Assembly (NCBI RefSeq): GCF_009763245.1
Contig: NZ_WKJZ01000001.1
Coordinates: 1,194,455-1,258,454 of the forward strand
Origin: Pseudomonas xionganensis
GTDB lineage: Bacteria; Pseudomonadota; Gammaproteobacteria; Pseudomonadales; Pseudomonadaceae
Length of the DNA stretch: 64,000 nucleotides
Reading direction: 5' to 3'
Each line of letters begins with the position of its first letter. Position 1 is the stretch's first letter. The notes beneath the pieces were generated by a model. It made no database searches. It worked only from the letters and a program-made list of their open reading frames with translations, and was not told the DNA's origin. Positions 32,788 to 47,204 of this stretch are shown here, in pieces. The translations under genes and the position numbers were made by a program.

Positions 32788-34250
32788 TGCCCATGCCGCT
32801 TAATCAGTTGCTGCCCGAAGCAGCCAGTTCCCTGTTGATTCGCGAACTGACCCTGGACAGCCGCAAGGTGCGTCCGGGCGACCTGTTCCTGGCCGTGCCC
32901 GGCACCCAGCAGGATGGCCGTGTGCATATTGCCGATGCCATCGCCCGCGGCGCCGCCGCCGTGGCCTATGAAGCCGAAGGTGCAGCGGCCATGCATGCCC
33001 ATAGCGCCGAACTGGTGGCCATCAAGGGCCTGGCCGGTCAGCTCTCGGCCATTGCCGGGCGCTTCTATGGCGAGCCCAGCCGTGGCCTGCAACTGATCGG
33101 CATTACCGGCACCAACGGCAAGACCAGCGTCAGCCAGCTGCTGGCCCAGGCCCTGGATCTGCTCGGCACCCGCTGCGGCATCGTCGGTACCCTGGGCAAT
33201 GGCTTTTACGGCGCCCTGGCCCAGGGGCAGCACACCACTCCGGATCCTATTGGCGTGCAGGCGAATCTGGCCGATCTGCAGCATGCCGGCGCCCGCGCCG
33301 TGGCCATGGAAGTGTCGTCCCATGGCTTGCATCAGGGGCGGGTCGCGGCGCTGGCCTTCGATGTGGCGGTGTTTACCAACCTGTCCCGCGATCATCTGGA
33401 TTACCACGGCGACATGCAGGCCTACGGCGAGGCCAAGGCCGCGCTCTTCGCCTGGGACAGCCTGCGTTGCCGGGTGATCAATCTGGATGACGCCTTTGGC
33501 CGCGAACTGGCTGCCCGTGAGCACGACTCGCGCCTGATCAGTTACAGCCTGGAGGATGCCGGCGCCTACCTGCATTGCCGTAATGCCCAGTTCGACGAGC
33601 AGGGCGTGCGTGCCACTCTGGTCACTCCGCGGGGTGAGGGCAGTCTGCGCAGCCCGCTGCTGGGACGTTTCAATTTGAGCAACCTGCTGGCCGTGGTCGG
33701 CAGTCTGCTGGGCATGGACTATCCGCTGGATGAGATCCTGCAGGTACTGCCGCGTCTGCAGGGGCCGGTGGGGCGCATGCAGCGCCTGGGCGGTGCCGGC
33801 AAGCCGCTGGTGGTGGTGGACTACGCCCACACCCCGGATGCCCTGGAAAAGGTACTGGAAGCCCTGCGCCCCCATGTCCAGGGTCGTTTGCTGTGCCTGT
33901 TCGGCTGCGGTGGTGATCGTGACAGCGGCAAGCGTCCGCTGATGGCCGCGGTCGCCGAGCGCCTGGCCGATGCCGTACTGGTCACCGACGACAACCCGCG
34001 CACCGAGGCGCCCGAGCAGATCGTGGCGGATATCCGCGCAGGCTTTGCCGCGCCGGACAAGGTGCAGTTTGTCCATGGCCGTGGCCATGCCATCGCCCAG
34101 CTGATCGCTGCCGCCCAGGCCGATGACGTGCTGGTGCTGGCCGGCAAGGGCCACGAGGACTATCAGGAAATCAACGGCGTGCGCCAACCCTTCTCCGACC
34201 TAGTGGAAGCCGGCAAGGCCCTGGCTGACTGGGAGGTGGCCCATGCTTAA
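32787..34250 (+). CDS. murE: UDP-MurNAc-tripeptide ligase MurE (meso-DAP adding)
   Basis: Cytoplasmic Mur ligase of 487 residues that adds the third stem residue. ATP loop GTNGKT at 108-113. The specificity motif DNPR (in TDDNPRTEAP) marks meso-diaminopimelate rather than lysine use, as expected for a Gram-negative. KxGHEDYQ is at the C terminus. Overlaps murF by 8 bp. Confidence 0.97.
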
Positions 34251-35613
34251 GCCGCTGCTGCTCAGCCAGGTCGCAGGCCCGCTGCAGGCCCAGGTGATCG
34301 GCACCGATGTCGCCTTTGCCGCGGTCAGCACCGATAGCCGCAAGATCGAACCCGGGCAGCTGTTTATCGCCCTGGTCGGGCCGAATTTCGATGGCCATGA
34401 CTACCTGGCCGAGGTCGCCGCCAAGGGCGCCGTCGCGGCCCTGGTGCAGCGCGAGGTGGTGGATGCGCCGTTGCCGCAGCTGTTGGTCAAGGATACCCGT
34501 CTGGCCCTGGGCCAGCTCGGTGCGCTGAATCGCCAGGCCTTCACCGCGCCGTTGCTGGCTGTCACCGGCTCCAGCGGCAAGACCACGGTCAAGGAAATGC
34601 TCGCCAGCATCCTGCGTGCCGGCCTGAATGGCCCGGTGCTGGCCACCCGCGGCAATCTGAACAATGACCTGGGTGCGCCTCTGACCCTGCTGGAACTGGC
34701 CCCTGAACACGTGGCCGGGGTGATCGAACTGGGCGCCAATCATGTCGGCGAAATCGCCTATACCGTGGGCCTGACCCGGCCCCAGGTAGCCATCCTCAAC
34801 AACGCCGGCAACGCCCATGTCGGCGAGTTTGGCGGTCCGGAAAAGATTGTCGAAGCCAAGGGTGAAATCATCGAAGGCCTGCCGGCCGATGGCGTAGCGG
34901 TGCTCAATCTGGACGACAAAGCCTTCGGCATCTGGCAGCGCCGCGCTGGTAGCCGTGCGGTACGCAGCTTTGCCCTGAGCAATCCTGCGGCGGATGTCTA
35001 TGCCAGCGATCTGACCCGCGATGCGCGCGGTTGCATGGCCTTTACCCTCAATTGCGCTGCAGGCAGTACGCCGGTGCAGCTCAATCTGCTGGGCGAGCAC
35101 AATGTGGCCAATGCGCTGGCAGCGGCCACCGCCGCCCTGGCCGTGGGCATTAGCCTGGTGGCCATCCAGGCCGGTTTGCAGGCTGTGCAGCCGGTCAAGG
35201 GCCGTGTCGCCGCGCAGCTGACCGCCAAGGGGCTGCGAGTGATCGACGACAGCTACAACGCCAACCCGGTGTCGATGTGCGCCGCGGTGGATATTCTCGC
35301 CGGTTTCCCCGGGCGTACCGTGCTGGTGCTGGGGGATATGGGTGAGCTGGGCGAGTGGGCCGAACAGGGTCACCGCGAGGTCGGTCGGCATGCCGCCGGC
35401 AAGGTCTCTGCGCTGTATGCCGTGGGCCCGCTGATGAGTTACGCGGTCGAGGAATTCGGCGCTCAAGGCCGGCATTTCAAGGATCAAACCAGCCTGATCG
35501 AAGCCTTGGGCGCCGAGCAGGCCGGCACCACCATTCTAATCAAAGGATCACGCAGCGCCGCGATGGATAAAGTCGTGGCGGCGCTCTGTGGCACAGTCGG
35601 GGAGACTCAGTAA
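34243..35613 (+). CDS. murF: UDP-MurNAc-pentapeptide synthetase MurF
   Basis: Adds D-Ala-D-Ala to the tripeptide precursor; 456 residues. ATP loop [12 protein letters not shown], ligase segment [12 protein letters not shown], and [11 protein letters not shown] are conserved. The downstream ddlB supplies its dipeptide. Shares one base with mraY. Confidence 0.97.
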   Translation: MLKPLLLSQVAGPLQAQVIGTDVAFAAVSTDSRKIEPGQLFIALVGPNFDGHDYLAEVAAKGAVAALVQREVVDAPLPQLLVKDTRLALGQLGALNRQAFTAPLLAVTGSSGKTTVKEMLASILRAGLNGPVLATRGNLNNDLGAPLTLLELAPEHVAGVIELGANHVGEIAYTVGLTRPQVAILNNAGNAHVGEFGGPEKIVEAKGEIIEGLPADGVAVLNLDDKAFGIWQRRAGSRAVRSFALSNPAADVYASDLTRDARGCMAFTLNCAAGSTPVQLNLLGEHNVANALAAATAALAVGISLVAIQAGLQAVQPVKGRVAAQLTAKGLRVIDDSYNANPVSMCAAVDILAGFPGRTVLVLGDMGELGEWAEQGHREVGRHAAGKVSALYAVGPLMSYAVEEFGAQGRHFKDQTSLIEALGAEQAGTTILIKGSRSAAMDKVVAALCGTVGETQ

Positions 35614-36695
35614 TGCTGCTGCTGCTGGCCGAATACCTGCAACAGTTCCACAAGGGCTTCGCGGTCTTCCAGTACCTGACCCTGCGCGGCATCCTCGGCG
35701 TGCTCACCGCCCTGGCCCTGGCCCTGTGGCTGGGGCCCTGGATGATCCGCACCCTGCAGATCCGCCAGATCGGCCAGGCCGTGCGCAATGACGGGCCGCA
35801 GTCGCATCTGTCGAAGAAGGGCACGCCGACCATGGGTGGCGCCCTGATTCTCACCGCTATTGCGGTCAGCACCCTGCTCTGGGCCGACCTGTCCAATCGC
35901 TATGTCTGGGTCGTGCTGGCCGTGACCCTGCTGTTCGGCGCCATCGGCTGGGTTGATGATTATCGCAAGGTGATCGAGAAGAACTCCCGCGGCCTGCCGA
36001 GCCGCTGGAAGTATTTCTGGCAGTCGGTATTCGGCCTGGGCGCGGCCATCTTCCTGTTTATGAGCGCCCAGAGCCCAGTGGAAACCACCCTGATCCTGCC
36101 GCTGATCAAGGATTTCAGCCTGGAGCTGGGCCTGGGCTTTATCGTGCTGACCTACTTCGTCATCGTCGGTTCGAGTAATGCCGTGAATCTAACGGATGGC
36201 CTCGACGGACTGGCCATTCTGCCCACCGTGATGGTCGGCGGCGCCCTGGGCATCTTCTGCTACCTGTCGGGCAACGTGAATTTCGCCGAGTACCTGCTGA
36301 TTCCCTATGTTCCGGGTGCCGGCGAGCTGATCATCTTCTGCGCCGCCCTGGTCGGCGCAGGCCTGGGCTTTCTCTGGTTCAACACCTATCCGGCCCAGGT
36401 CTTCATGGGTGACGTCGGCGCCCTGGCCCTGGGCGCGGCCCTGGGCACCATCGCGGTGATCGTCCGCCAGGAAGTGGTGCTGTTCATCATGGGCGGCATC
36501 TTCGTGGTGGAAACCCTGTCGGTGATCATCCAGGTGGCCAGCTTCAAGCTGACCGGCAAGCGCGTATTCCGCATGGCGCCGATTCATCACCATTTCGAAC
36601 TCAAGGGCTGGCCTGAGCCGCGCGTGATCGTGCGCTTCTGGATCATCACCGTGATTCTGGTGCTGATCGGCCTGGCCACCCTGAAACTGCGTTGA
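35613..36695 (+). CDS. mraY: Phospho-MurNAc-pentapeptide translocase MraY
   Basis: Polytopic inner-membrane enzyme of 360 residues, about ten helices, that links phospho-MurNAc-pentapeptide to undecaprenyl phosphate to form lipid I. Conserved aspartates appear in GWVDDYRKV and [11 protein letters not shown]; the histidine motif is [12 protein letters not shown]. Tail to murD is 21 bp. Confidence 0.97.
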   Translation: MLLLLAEYLQQFHKGFAVFQYLTLRGILGVLTALALALWLGPWMIRTLQIRQIGQAVRNDGPQSHLSKKGTPTMGGALILTAIAVSTLLWADLSNRYVWVVLAVTLLFGAIGWVDDYRKVIEKNSRGLPSRWKYFWQSVFGLGAAIFLFMSAQSPVETTLILPLIKDFSLELGLGFIVLTYFVIVGSSNAVNLTDGLDGLAILPTVMVGGALGIFCYLSGNVNFAEYLLIPYVPGAGELIIFCAALVGAGLGFLWFNTYPAQVFMGDVGALALGAALGTIAVIVRQEVVLFIMGGIFVVETLSVIIQVASFKLTGKRVFRMAPIHHHFELKGWPEPRVIVRFWIITVILVLIGLATLKLR

Positions 36696-36716
36696 GGACT
36701 GAGGATTTATAACAGC

Positions 36717-38063
36717 ATGAGCCTGATCGCTTCCGACCAATTCCGCATCGTTGTCGGCCTCGGCAAGAGCGGCATGTCCCTGGTGCGCTTCCTCGCGCGC
36801 CAGGGCCTGCGCTTTGCCGTGTGCGACACCCGCGCGAACCCGCCGGAGCTGGAAGGTCTCAAGCGCGACTACCCAGAAGTGGAAGTGCGCTGCGGCGAGC
36901 TGGATGTGGAGTTCCTCTGCCGCGCCTCGGAGCTCTATGTGAGCCCGGGCCTGGCCATCAGCACCCCGGCCCTGGCTGAGGCGGCAGCCCGCGGTGTCAA
37001 GCTGTCCGGCGATATCGACCTGTTCGCCCGGTATGCCAAGGCACCGATCGTGGCCATTACCGGCTCCAACGCCAAGAGCACGGTGACCACTCTGGTCGGT
37101 GAGATGGCCGCTGCAGCCGGCAAGCGCGTGGCGGTGGGCGGCAACCTCGGTACCCCGGCTCTGGATCTGCTGGATGACAGCGTCGAGCTCTATGTGCTGG
37201 AGCTGTCCAGCTTCCAGCTGGAAACCACCCATCAGCTCAATGCCGAAGTGGCCACCTGCCTGAATATCAGCGAAGACCATATGGACCGCTACAGCGGCCT
37301 GCCGGCCTATCACCTGGCCAAGCACCGGATCTTCCGTGGCGCGCGTCAGGTGGTGATCAACCGTGATGACGCGCTGTCGCGTCCGCTGGTGGCCGATCAG
37401 CTGCCCAGCCTGTGCTTCGGCCTGGGCAAACCGGACTTCAACCGCTTTGGCCTGCTGGAAGAAAACGGCGAGAAGTATCTGGCCTATCAGTTCGCCGCGC
37501 TGCTGCCGGTGCGCGAGTTGAAGATCCGTGGCGCCCATAACCAGTCCAATGCCCTGGCTGCTCTGGCCCTGGGCCATGCCGTGGGCCTGCCGTTCGAGCC
37601 GATGCTGGCCACCCTGCGTCAGTTCAAGGGCCTGGCCCATCGCTGCCAGTGGGTTGGTGAGCGCGCCGGGGTGAGCTATTACGACGACTCCAAGGCCACC
37701 AACGTCGGTGCGGCCCTGGCTGCCATCGAAGGCCTGGGGGCGGATATCGCCGGCAAGCTGGTGCTGATCGCCGGTGGTGACGGCAAGGGCGCCGATTTCT
37801 CCGCGTTGAAAGCGCCGGTAGCCAGGTTCTGCCGCGCCGTGGTGCTGCTGGGGCGTGATGCCGAGCGTCTGGCCGAGGCACTGGGCGATGCTGCGCCGCT
37901 GCTGCGGGTGAAGACACTCGATGAAGCCGTGCAGCGCTGCAGCGAGCTGGCCGAAAGCGGCGATGCGGTTCTGTTATCGCCGGCCTGCGCCAGCCTGGAC
38001 ATGTTCAAGAACTTCGAGGAGCGCGGACGCCTGTTCGCCCAAGCCGTGGAGGCCTTGCACTGA
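36717..38063 (+). CDS. murD: UDP-MurNAc-alanine D-glutamate ligase MurD
   Basis: Second Mur ligase, adding D-Glu; 448 residues. N-terminal Rossmann segment GLGKSGMSLVRFL, ATP loop GSNAKSTVTTL, and DDSKATNVGAALAAI in the C-terminal domain. Starts MSLIASDQFRIVVGLG. Shares one base with ftsW. Confidence 0.97.
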   Translation: MSLIASDQFRIVVGLGKSGMSLVRFLARQGLRFAVCDTRANPPELEGLKRDYPEVEVRCGELDVEFLCRASELYVSPGLAISTPALAEAAARGVKLSGDIDLFARYAKAPIVAITGSNAKSTVTTLVGEMAAAAGKRVAVGGNLGTPALDLLDDSVELYVLELSSFQLETTHQLNAEVATCLNISEDHMDRYSGLPAYHLAKHRIFRGARQVVINRDDALSRPLVADQLPSLCFGLGKPDFNRFGLLEENGEKYLAYQFAALLPVRELKIRGAHNQSNALAALALGHAVGLPFEPMLATLRQFKGLAHRCQWVGERAGVSYYDDSKATNVGAALAAIEGLGADIAGKLVLIAGGDGKGADFSALKAPVARFCRAVVLLGRDAERLAEALGDAAPLLRVKTLDEAVQRCSELAESGDAVLLSPACASLDMFKNFEERGRLFAQAVEALH

Positions 38064-39274
38064 TGCTGAGCCTGCTGCGTATCTCGCCTTCGCCCCTCTT
38101 CAGCCGCCGTGGCGTGGATCTGGACTTCCCGCTGCTGGCCGGATGTCTGGCCCTGCTCGGCCTGGGCCTGGTGATGATCGCCTCGGCGTCGACCGAAGTG
38201 GCGGCGGTGAATGCCGGCAACCCGCTGTATCACATGATCCGTCACCTGATCTATCTGGTGATCGGCCTGGGCGCCGCCTTTGTGGTGATTCTGGTGCCTC
38301 TGGCGGTGTGGCAGCGTTTCGATTGGGTCTTGCTGCTGGCGGCCTTCGCGCTGCTGATCCTGGTGCTGGTGCCGGGCATCGGTCGTGAAGTCAACGGCTC
38401 CATGCGCTGGATTGGTTTTGGTGCCTTCAACGTGCAGCCCTCGGAGCTGGCCAAGCTGTTTGTGGTGGTGTTTCTCGCCGGCTATCTGGTGCGCCGGCAT
38501 GACGAGGTGCGCGAGAGCTGGGCCGGTTTCTTCAAACCCTTCGTGGTGCTGCTGCCCATGGCCGGTCTGCTGCTGCTGGAACCGGACTTCGGTGCCACCG
38601 TGGTGATGATGGGCGCGGCCATGGCCATGCTGTTTCTCGGTGGTGTCGGCCTGCTGCGTTTTGGTCTGATGGTGGCCCTGGCGGTCGGCGCGGTATTCGT
38701 CCTGGTGCAGACCCAGGAATACCGCCTGCAGCGTCTGATCACCTTTACCGACCCCTGGGCTGACCAGTACGGCGCCGGCTATCAGCTGACCCAGGCGCTG
38801 ATCGCCTTCGGCCGCGGCGAGTGGTTCGGCGTGGGCCTGGGCAACAGCATCCAGAAGCAGTTCTACCTGCCGGAAGCCCATACCGATTTCGTCTTCTCGG
38901 TGCTGGCCGAGGAGCTGGGCATGGTCGGTTCGCTGATCACTGTTGCGTTGTTCGTCTTCGTTACCGTGCGCGCCCTGTATATCGGCCTGTGGGCCGAGCA
39001 GGCCAAGCAGTTTTTCGCCGCCTATGTGGCCTATGGCCTGGCTTTTCTGTGGATCGGCCAGTTTCTGGTGAATATCGGCGTGAATGTCGGCCTGTTGCCA
39101 ACCAAGGGCCTGACCTTGCCATTCCTCAGCTATGGCGGCAGCTCCCTGGTGATCTGCTGCGTCAGTCTGGCCATGCTCCTGCGTATCGAGTGGGAGCGGC
39201 GCACCAGCCTGGGCAGCGAGGAACTGGAGTTCGATGAAAGCGACTTTGCCGAGGAGGCGTCCCATGCGCGGTAA
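38063..39274 (+). CDS. ftsW: Septal peptidoglycan polymerase FtsW
   Basis: SEDS-family glycosyltransferase with about ten membrane helices, 403 residues, that polymerises lipid II with its partner FtsI. Conserved SEDS features: INGSMRW-like VNGSMRWIG, QPSELAKL, the catalytic aspartate region ending EAHTDFVFSVLAEELG, and LPFLSYGGSSL. Overlaps murG by 11 bp. Confidence 0.97.
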   Translation: MLSLLRISPSPLFSRRGVDLDFPLLAGCLALLGLGLVMIASASTEVAAVNAGNPLYHMIRHLIYLVIGLGAAFVVILVPLAVWQRFDWVLLLAAFALLILVLVPGIGREVNGSMRWIGFGAFNVQPSELAKLFVVVFLAGYLVRRHDEVRESWAGFFKPFVVLLPMAGLLLLEPDFGATVVMMGAAMAMLFLGGVGLLRFGLMVALAVGAVFVLVQTQEYRLQRLITFTDPWADQYGAGYQLTQALIAFGRGEWFGVGLGNSIQKQFYLPEAHTDFVFSVLAEELGMVGSLITVALFVFVTVRALYIGLWAEQAKQFFAAYVAYGLAFLWIGQFLVNIGVNVGLLPTKGLTLPFLSYGGSSLVICCVSLAMLLRIEWERRTSLGSEELEFDESDFAEEASHAR

Positions 39275-40326
39275 TGTCGTGATCATGGCCGGAGGTACCG
39301 GCGGCCACGTGTTCCCCGCCCTGGCCTGTGCCAAGGAATTCAAGAATCGTGGTTACAGCGTGCACTGGCTAGGTACGCCCCGTGGTATCGAAAACGAGCT
39401 GGTGCCGGCCGCCGAGCTGCCGCTGCACCTGATCAGCGTCAGCGGCTTGCGTGGCAAGAGCAAACTGTCCCTGCTCAAGGCCCCGTTCCAGCTGGTCCGC
39501 GCCCTGCTGCAGGCGCGCAAGATCATGCGCGAGCTGGAGCCGGTGTGTGTGCTGGGCATGGGCGGCTATGTCACCGGCCCCGGCGGCCTGGCGGCACGCA
39601 TGGCCGGTGCACCATTGATCATTCATGAGCAGAACGCCGTGGCCGGTACCGCCAACCGCAGCCTGGTGCCCTTCGCCAGCCGGGTCTGCGAGGCCTTCCC
39701 GAATACCTTCAAGGCATCTGCCAAGCGCCGCACCACCGGCAACCCGGTGCGCGAGGAACTGTTTCTGGAAACCCCGCGTGATGCCCTCGGCGTACGCCGG
39801 GTTCGCCTGCTGGTGCTGGGCGGCAGTCTGGGCGCCGAGCCGCTGAACAAACTGTTGCCCGAAGCCCTCAAGGCCATCCCCCTGGAGCTGCGCCCTGAAG
39901 TGTTCCACCAGGCCGGCAAGCAGCACGCCGAAATCAGTACGGAACGCTATCAGGCCGCCGGCGTCGAAGCGACCGTCGCGCCCTTTATCAAGGACATGGC
40001 ACGGGCATACGCCTGGGCCGATCTGGTGGTGTGCCGGGCCGGTGCGCTGACCGTCAGCGAGCTGGCCGCCGCGGGTTTGCCGGCCTTCCTGGTGCCGCTG
40101 CCCCACGCCATCGACGATCACCAGACCCGTAATGCCGAATACCTGGCCAGTCAGGATGCCGCCATCCTGCTGCCGCAAGTTTCTACTGACGCCGCCAAGC
40201 TGGCCGCGCAGCTGACCGAGGTTCTGATGCATCCCGAAAAACTCAAGGCCATGGGCCGTACCGCCCGCAGCCTGGCCAAACCGGACGCCACCTGCGAGGT
40301 GGTCGATATCTGCCTGGAGGTGGCCC

Positions 40327-40334
<8 letters not shown>
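39264..40334 (+). CDS. murG: Lipid II-forming N-acetylglucosaminyltransferase MurG
   Basis: Peripheral membrane GT-B enzyme of 356 residues that adds GlcNAc to lipid I. Gly-rich loops [14 protein letters not shown] and [15 protein letters not shown], and the UDP-GlcNAc site [20 protein letters not shown]. The ATG at 39264 behind GAGGAGGCGT is preferred over an upstream in-frame start inside ftsW. Confidence 0.97.
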
Positions 40335-42707
<2,373 letters not shown>

Positions 42708-42710
42708 ACC

Positions 42711-43574
42711 ATGGTCGCTCACTTGCGTCACCCGTCCGGCTCTGCCCGCGCCCCCGTGCGCGGCAAGCCGGCGCAGCGCGGCGCCAGCCGCCTGGTGGCC
42801 AAGGAGCCGATTTCCGTGCGGGCGCGTATGCCGCGGCCGAGTCTGGCCGGGCTCAAGCGGGTGGCCTGGCCCTTCCTGTTGCTGGGTCTGGGGCTGGGCG
42901 CCTATCAGCTGTCCGTGCGCCTGATGCCCTATATGGACCAACCGATTGCGCGGATCAGCGTCGAGGGTGAACTGAGCTACACCAGCCAGCAGGCCGTGCA
43001 GCAGCGTATTGCGCCCTATGTCAGCGCCAGCTTCTTTAGCGTCGACCTGCGTGCCATGCGTCTGGAGCTGGAGCAGATGCCCTGGGTTGCCCAGGCCCAG
43101 GTGCGGCGGGTATGGCCGGATCAGGTGCTGATCCGCCTGGAAGAGCAGTTGCCGATTGCCCGCTGGGGTGATGAGGCCCTGCTCAACAGCCAGGGCGTGG
43201 CCTTTGCTCCCAATCAGCTGGAGGCCTACCAGCATCTGCCCCAGCTGTACGGGCCCAAGCGTGCCCAGCAGAGGGTGATGCAGCAATACCAGGTGCTCAG
43301 CCAGATGCTGCGGCCCATGGGCTTTACCGTGTCGCGCCTGGAATTGCGCGAACGTGGCAGCTGGTTCCTCTCCACCGGGCAGGGCATCGAGCTGCTGCTG
43401 GGGCGGGATCATCTGGTGGAGAAAATGCGCCGTTTCAGTGCCATCCATGGCAAGGCACTGAAAGAGCAGCAAGCGAATATCGCGCGGATCGATCTGCGCT
43501 ATGCCAACGGCCTGGCCGTGGCATGGCGCGAGCCGGTTGCGCCCACGGCGGCTGACACCGCTGTCGTGCAGTGA
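42711..43574 (+). CDS. ftsQ: Cell division protein FtsQ
   Basis: Bitopic division protein, 287 residues: basic cytoplasmic tail, membrane helix about 54-73 ([18 protein letters not shown]), POTRA domain (about 80-150), and a beta domain that binds FtsL and FtsB. Three bp after ddlB, 19 bp before ftsA. Confidence 0.95.
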   Translation: MVAHLRHPSGSARAPVRGKPAQRGASRLVAKEPISVRARMPRPSLAGLKRVAWPFLLLGLGLGAYQLSVRLMPYMDQPIARISVEGELSYTSQQAVQQRIAPYVSASFFSVDLRAMRLELEQMPWVAQAQVRRVWPDQVLIRLEEQLPIARWGDEALLNSQGVAFAPNQLEAYQHLPQLYGPKRAQQRVMQQYQVLSQMLRPMGFTVSRLELRERGSWFLSTGQGIELLLGRDHLVEKMRRFSAIHGKALKEQQANIARIDLRYANGLAVAWREPVAPTAADTAVVQ

Positions 43575-43593
43575 ATCAGGAGAAGCAGGACTC

Positions 43594-44841
43594 ATGGCAA
43601 CTATGCAGAGCGGCAAGATGATCGTCGGCCTCGATATCGGCACCTCCAAGGTGGTGGCGCTGGTGGGTGAGGTGGGCGCAGATGGCCAGCTGGAAATCGT
43701 CGGCATCGGCACCCATCCGTCCCGCGGACTGAAGAAGGGCGTGGTGGTCAATATCGAGTCCACCGTGGCCTCGATTCAGCGCGCCGTGGAAGAGGCTCAG
43801 CTGATGGCCGGCTGCCGTATCCACTCGGCCTTTGTCGGGGTGGCCGGTAACCATATCCGCAGTCAGAACAGTCATGGCATCGTCGCCATCCGCGACCGTG
43901 AAGTCAGCAGTGCCGATCTGGAGCGTGTGCTGGAAGCCGCCCAGGCCGTGGCCATTCCGGCCGATCAGCGGGTGCTGCACAGCCTGCCCCAGGACTATGT
44001 GATCGATAACCAGGAAGGCGTGCGCGAACCCCTGGGCATGTCCGGCGTGCGCCTGGAAGCCAAGGTGCATGTGGTGACCTGTGCGGTCAATGCGGCGCAG
44101 AACATCGAGAAGTGCGTGCGCCGCTGCGGCCTGGAAGTGGATGACATCATCCTGGAGCAGCTTGCTTCCGCGTATTCGGTACTGACCGAGGACGAGAAGG
44201 AGCTGGGCGTGTGCCTGGTGGATATCGGTGGCGGCACCACCGATATCTGCATCTTCACCGAGGGCGCGATCCGTCACACCGCGGTGATTCCGATTGCCGG
44301 CGACCAGGTCACCAATGACATCGCCATGGCGCTGCGCACGCCGACCCAGTATGCCGAGGAGATCAAGATTCGTTATGCTTGCGCGCTGGCCAAACTGGCG
44401 GGCGTTGGCGAGACCATCAAGGTCCCCAGCGTCGGTGATCGGCCGCCCCGGGATCTGTCGCGACAGTCCCTGGCCGAAGTGGTCGAGCCGCGCTATGACG
44501 AGCTGTTTACCCTGATCCAGGCGGAACTGCGGCGCAGCGGCTATGAGGACCTGATCCCGGCCGGGATCGTTCTCACCGGCGGTACAGCGAAGATGGAAGG
44601 AGCCGTCGAGCTGGCCGAAGAGATTTTCCATATGCCGGTACGCCTGGGCGTGCCCCACAGTGTCAAGGGACTGGCCGACGTCGTGCGTAACCCCATCTAT
44701 TCCACAGGCGTGGGCCTGCTCATGTACGGACTGCAAAAGCAGACCGACGGCAGCGCCATGTCTGCATTCGGCAATTACGGCGAAGAACCCAAACAACCTG
44801 TTCTGGAACGGCTCAAGCGCTGGGTCCAGGGCAATTTCTGA
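43594..44841 (+). CDS. ftsA: Cell division protein FtsA
   Basis: Actin-like membrane tether for FtsZ; 415 residues from the ATG at 43594, which follows AGGAGAAGCAGGACTC. Phosphate loop MIVGLDIGTSKV, 1C domain, VDIGGGTTDI, and the ATP segment IVLTGGTAKMEG. The C-terminal amphipathic helix VLERLKRWVQGNF is present. A longer upstream frame overlaps ftsQ and is rejected. Confidence 0.97.
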   Translation: MATMQSGKMIVGLDIGTSKVVALVGEVGADGQLEIVGIGTHPSRGLKKGVVVNIESTVASIQRAVEEAQLMAGCRIHSAFVGVAGNHIRSQNSHGIVAIRDREVSSADLERVLEAAQAVAIPADQRVLHSLPQDYVIDNQEGVREPLGMSGVRLEAKVHVVTCAVNAAQNIEKCVRRCGLEVDDIILEQLASAYSVLTEDEKELGVCLVDIGGGTTDICIFTEGAIRHTAVIPIAGDQVTNDIAMALRTPTQYAEEIKIRYACALAKLAGVGETIKVPSVGDRPPRDLSRQSLAEVVEPRYDELFTLIQAELRRSGYEDLIPAGIVLTGGTAKMEGAVELAEEIFHMPVRLGVPHSVKGLADVVRNPIYSTGVGLLMYGLQKQTDGSAMSAFGNYGEEPKQPVLERLKRWVQGNF

Positions 44842-44885
44842 TTTTTGCGGTAGGCGTTACAACTAGAAAGTAAAGGAGAGGGAAA

Positions 44886-46079
44886 ATGTTCGAACTCGTA
44901 GACAGCGCTCCAGCAAGTGCAGTGATCAAGGTCATCGGCGTGGGCGGCGGCGGCGGTAACGCGGTCAACCACATGGCGAAAAACAACATCGAGGGCGTCG
45001 AGTTTATCTGCGCCAACACCGATGCCCAGGCATTGAAGAACATCGGCGCACGCACCGTGCTGCAACTGGGCACTGCCGTGACCAAGGGCCTGGGTGCGGG
45101 TGCCAACCCGGATGTCGGTCGTCAGGCGGCCATGGAAGACCGCGAGCGCATCGCAGAAGTGCTGCAAGGCACCGATATGGTCTTTATCACCACCGGCATG
45201 GGCGGCGGTACCGGTACCGGTGCAGCCCCGGTCATCGCCCAGGTGGCCAAGGAAATGGGCATCCTCACCGTGGCAGTGGTGACCCGTCCGTTCCCCTTCG
45301 AAGGCAAGAAGCGCATGCAGATCGCCGAAGAAGGCATTCGTGCACTGTCGGAAAGTGTTGATTCGCTGATCACCATCCCCAACGAGAAGCTGCTGACCAT
45401 CCTCGGTAAGGATGCCAGCCTGCTGTCCGCCTTCGCCAAGGCTGACGATGTGCTCTCCGGCGCCGTGCGCGGTATCTCCGACATCATCAAGCGTCCGGGC
45501 ATGATCAACGTCGACTTCGCCGACGTGAAGACCGTGATGAGCGAAATGGGCATGGCCATGATGGGCACCGGTTGCGCCAGCGGCCCGAACCGTGCGCGTG
45601 AGGCCACCGAAGCGGCGATCCGCAATCCGCTGCTGGAAGACGTCAACCTGCAGGGCGCCCGCGGCATTCTGGTCAACATCACCGCCGGCCCCGACCTGTC
45701 CCTGGGCGAGTACTCCGACGTCGGTAATATCATCGAGCAGTTCGCTTCCGAGCACGCCACCGTCAAGGTGGGTACCGTGATCGACCCGGACATGCGCGAC
45801 GAGCTGCATGTCACCGTGGTTGCCACCGGCCTGGGTGCGCGCATGGACAAACCGGTCAAGGTGATCGACAACACCGTGCAGGTTGCCGCCAGCCAACCGG
45901 TTGCCCAGCCGTCCGCCGCGCAGCCGCGCAGCGAGCAGTCGGTCAACTACAAGGACTACGAGCGTCCGACCGTTCAGCGCCAGAGCCATGGCGGTGCGGC
46001 GACTGCGGCTAAGCTCAACCCCCAGGACGATCTGGATTACCTGGATATTCCGGCTTTCCTGCGTCGTCAGGCCGATTGA
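44886..46079 (+). CDS. ftsZ: Cell division protein FtsZ
   Basis: Tubulin-like GTPase forming the Z ring, 397 residues. GTP signature GMGGGTGTGAAP, T7 loop region VDFADVKTVMSE, variable linker (about 320-380), and the conserved C-terminal peptide DYLDIPAFLRRQAD that binds FtsA and ZipA. The 44-bp gap to ftsA contains the AAAGGAGAGGG ribosome site. Confidence 0.99.
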   Translation: MFELVDSAPASAVIKVIGVGGGGGNAVNHMAKNNIEGVEFICANTDAQALKNIGARTVLQLGTAVTKGLGAGANPDVGRQAAMEDRERIAEVLQGTDMVFITTGMGGGTGTGAAPVIAQVAKEMGILTVAVVTRPFPFEGKKRMQIAEEGIRALSESVDSLITIPNEKLLTILGKDASLLSAFAKADDVLSGAVRGISDIIKRPGMINVDFADVKTVMSEMGMAMMGTGCASGPNRAREATEAAIRNPLLEDVNLQGARGILVNITAGPDLSLGEYSDVGNIIEQFASEHATVKVGTVIDPDMRDELHVTVVATGLGARMDKPVKVIDNTVQVAASQPVAQPSAAQPRSEQSVNYKDYERPTVQRQSHGGAATAAKLNPQDDLDYLDIPAFLRRQAD

Positions 46080-46110
46080 TGGAATGTATCAGGAGTATTG
46101 GGGTGATTGG

Positions 46111-46139
46111 TGTTCAGCAAAGGCCGGTTCTGCTATTAT
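46111..46139 (+). promoter_or_regulatory. Candidate lpxC promoter
   Basis: TGTTCA (46111-46116), 17 bp, and extended -10 TGCTATTAT (-10 hexamer 46134-46139). It lies within a GGCCGG / CCGGCC inverted repeat. Confidence 0.45.
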
Positions 46140-46155
46140 CGCCGGCCATTGTTGA

Positions 46156-47103
<948 letters not shown>

Positions 47104-47126
47104 CGCTTTACTCTCTTTCCTTGCTT

Positions 47127-47156
47127 ATAAGGCCACCCTGGGGTGGCCTTTTTTTT
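47127..47156. terminator. Terminator after lpxC
   Basis: AAGGCCAC / GTGGCCTT stem with loop CCTGGG and eight Ts. It closes the dcw/lpxC block. Confidence 0.9.
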
Positions 47157-47204
47157 GCAAAGATTTCAGGGCGGCGCGGCCGTTCTGGGTGATGGCCCAA
47201 GGCG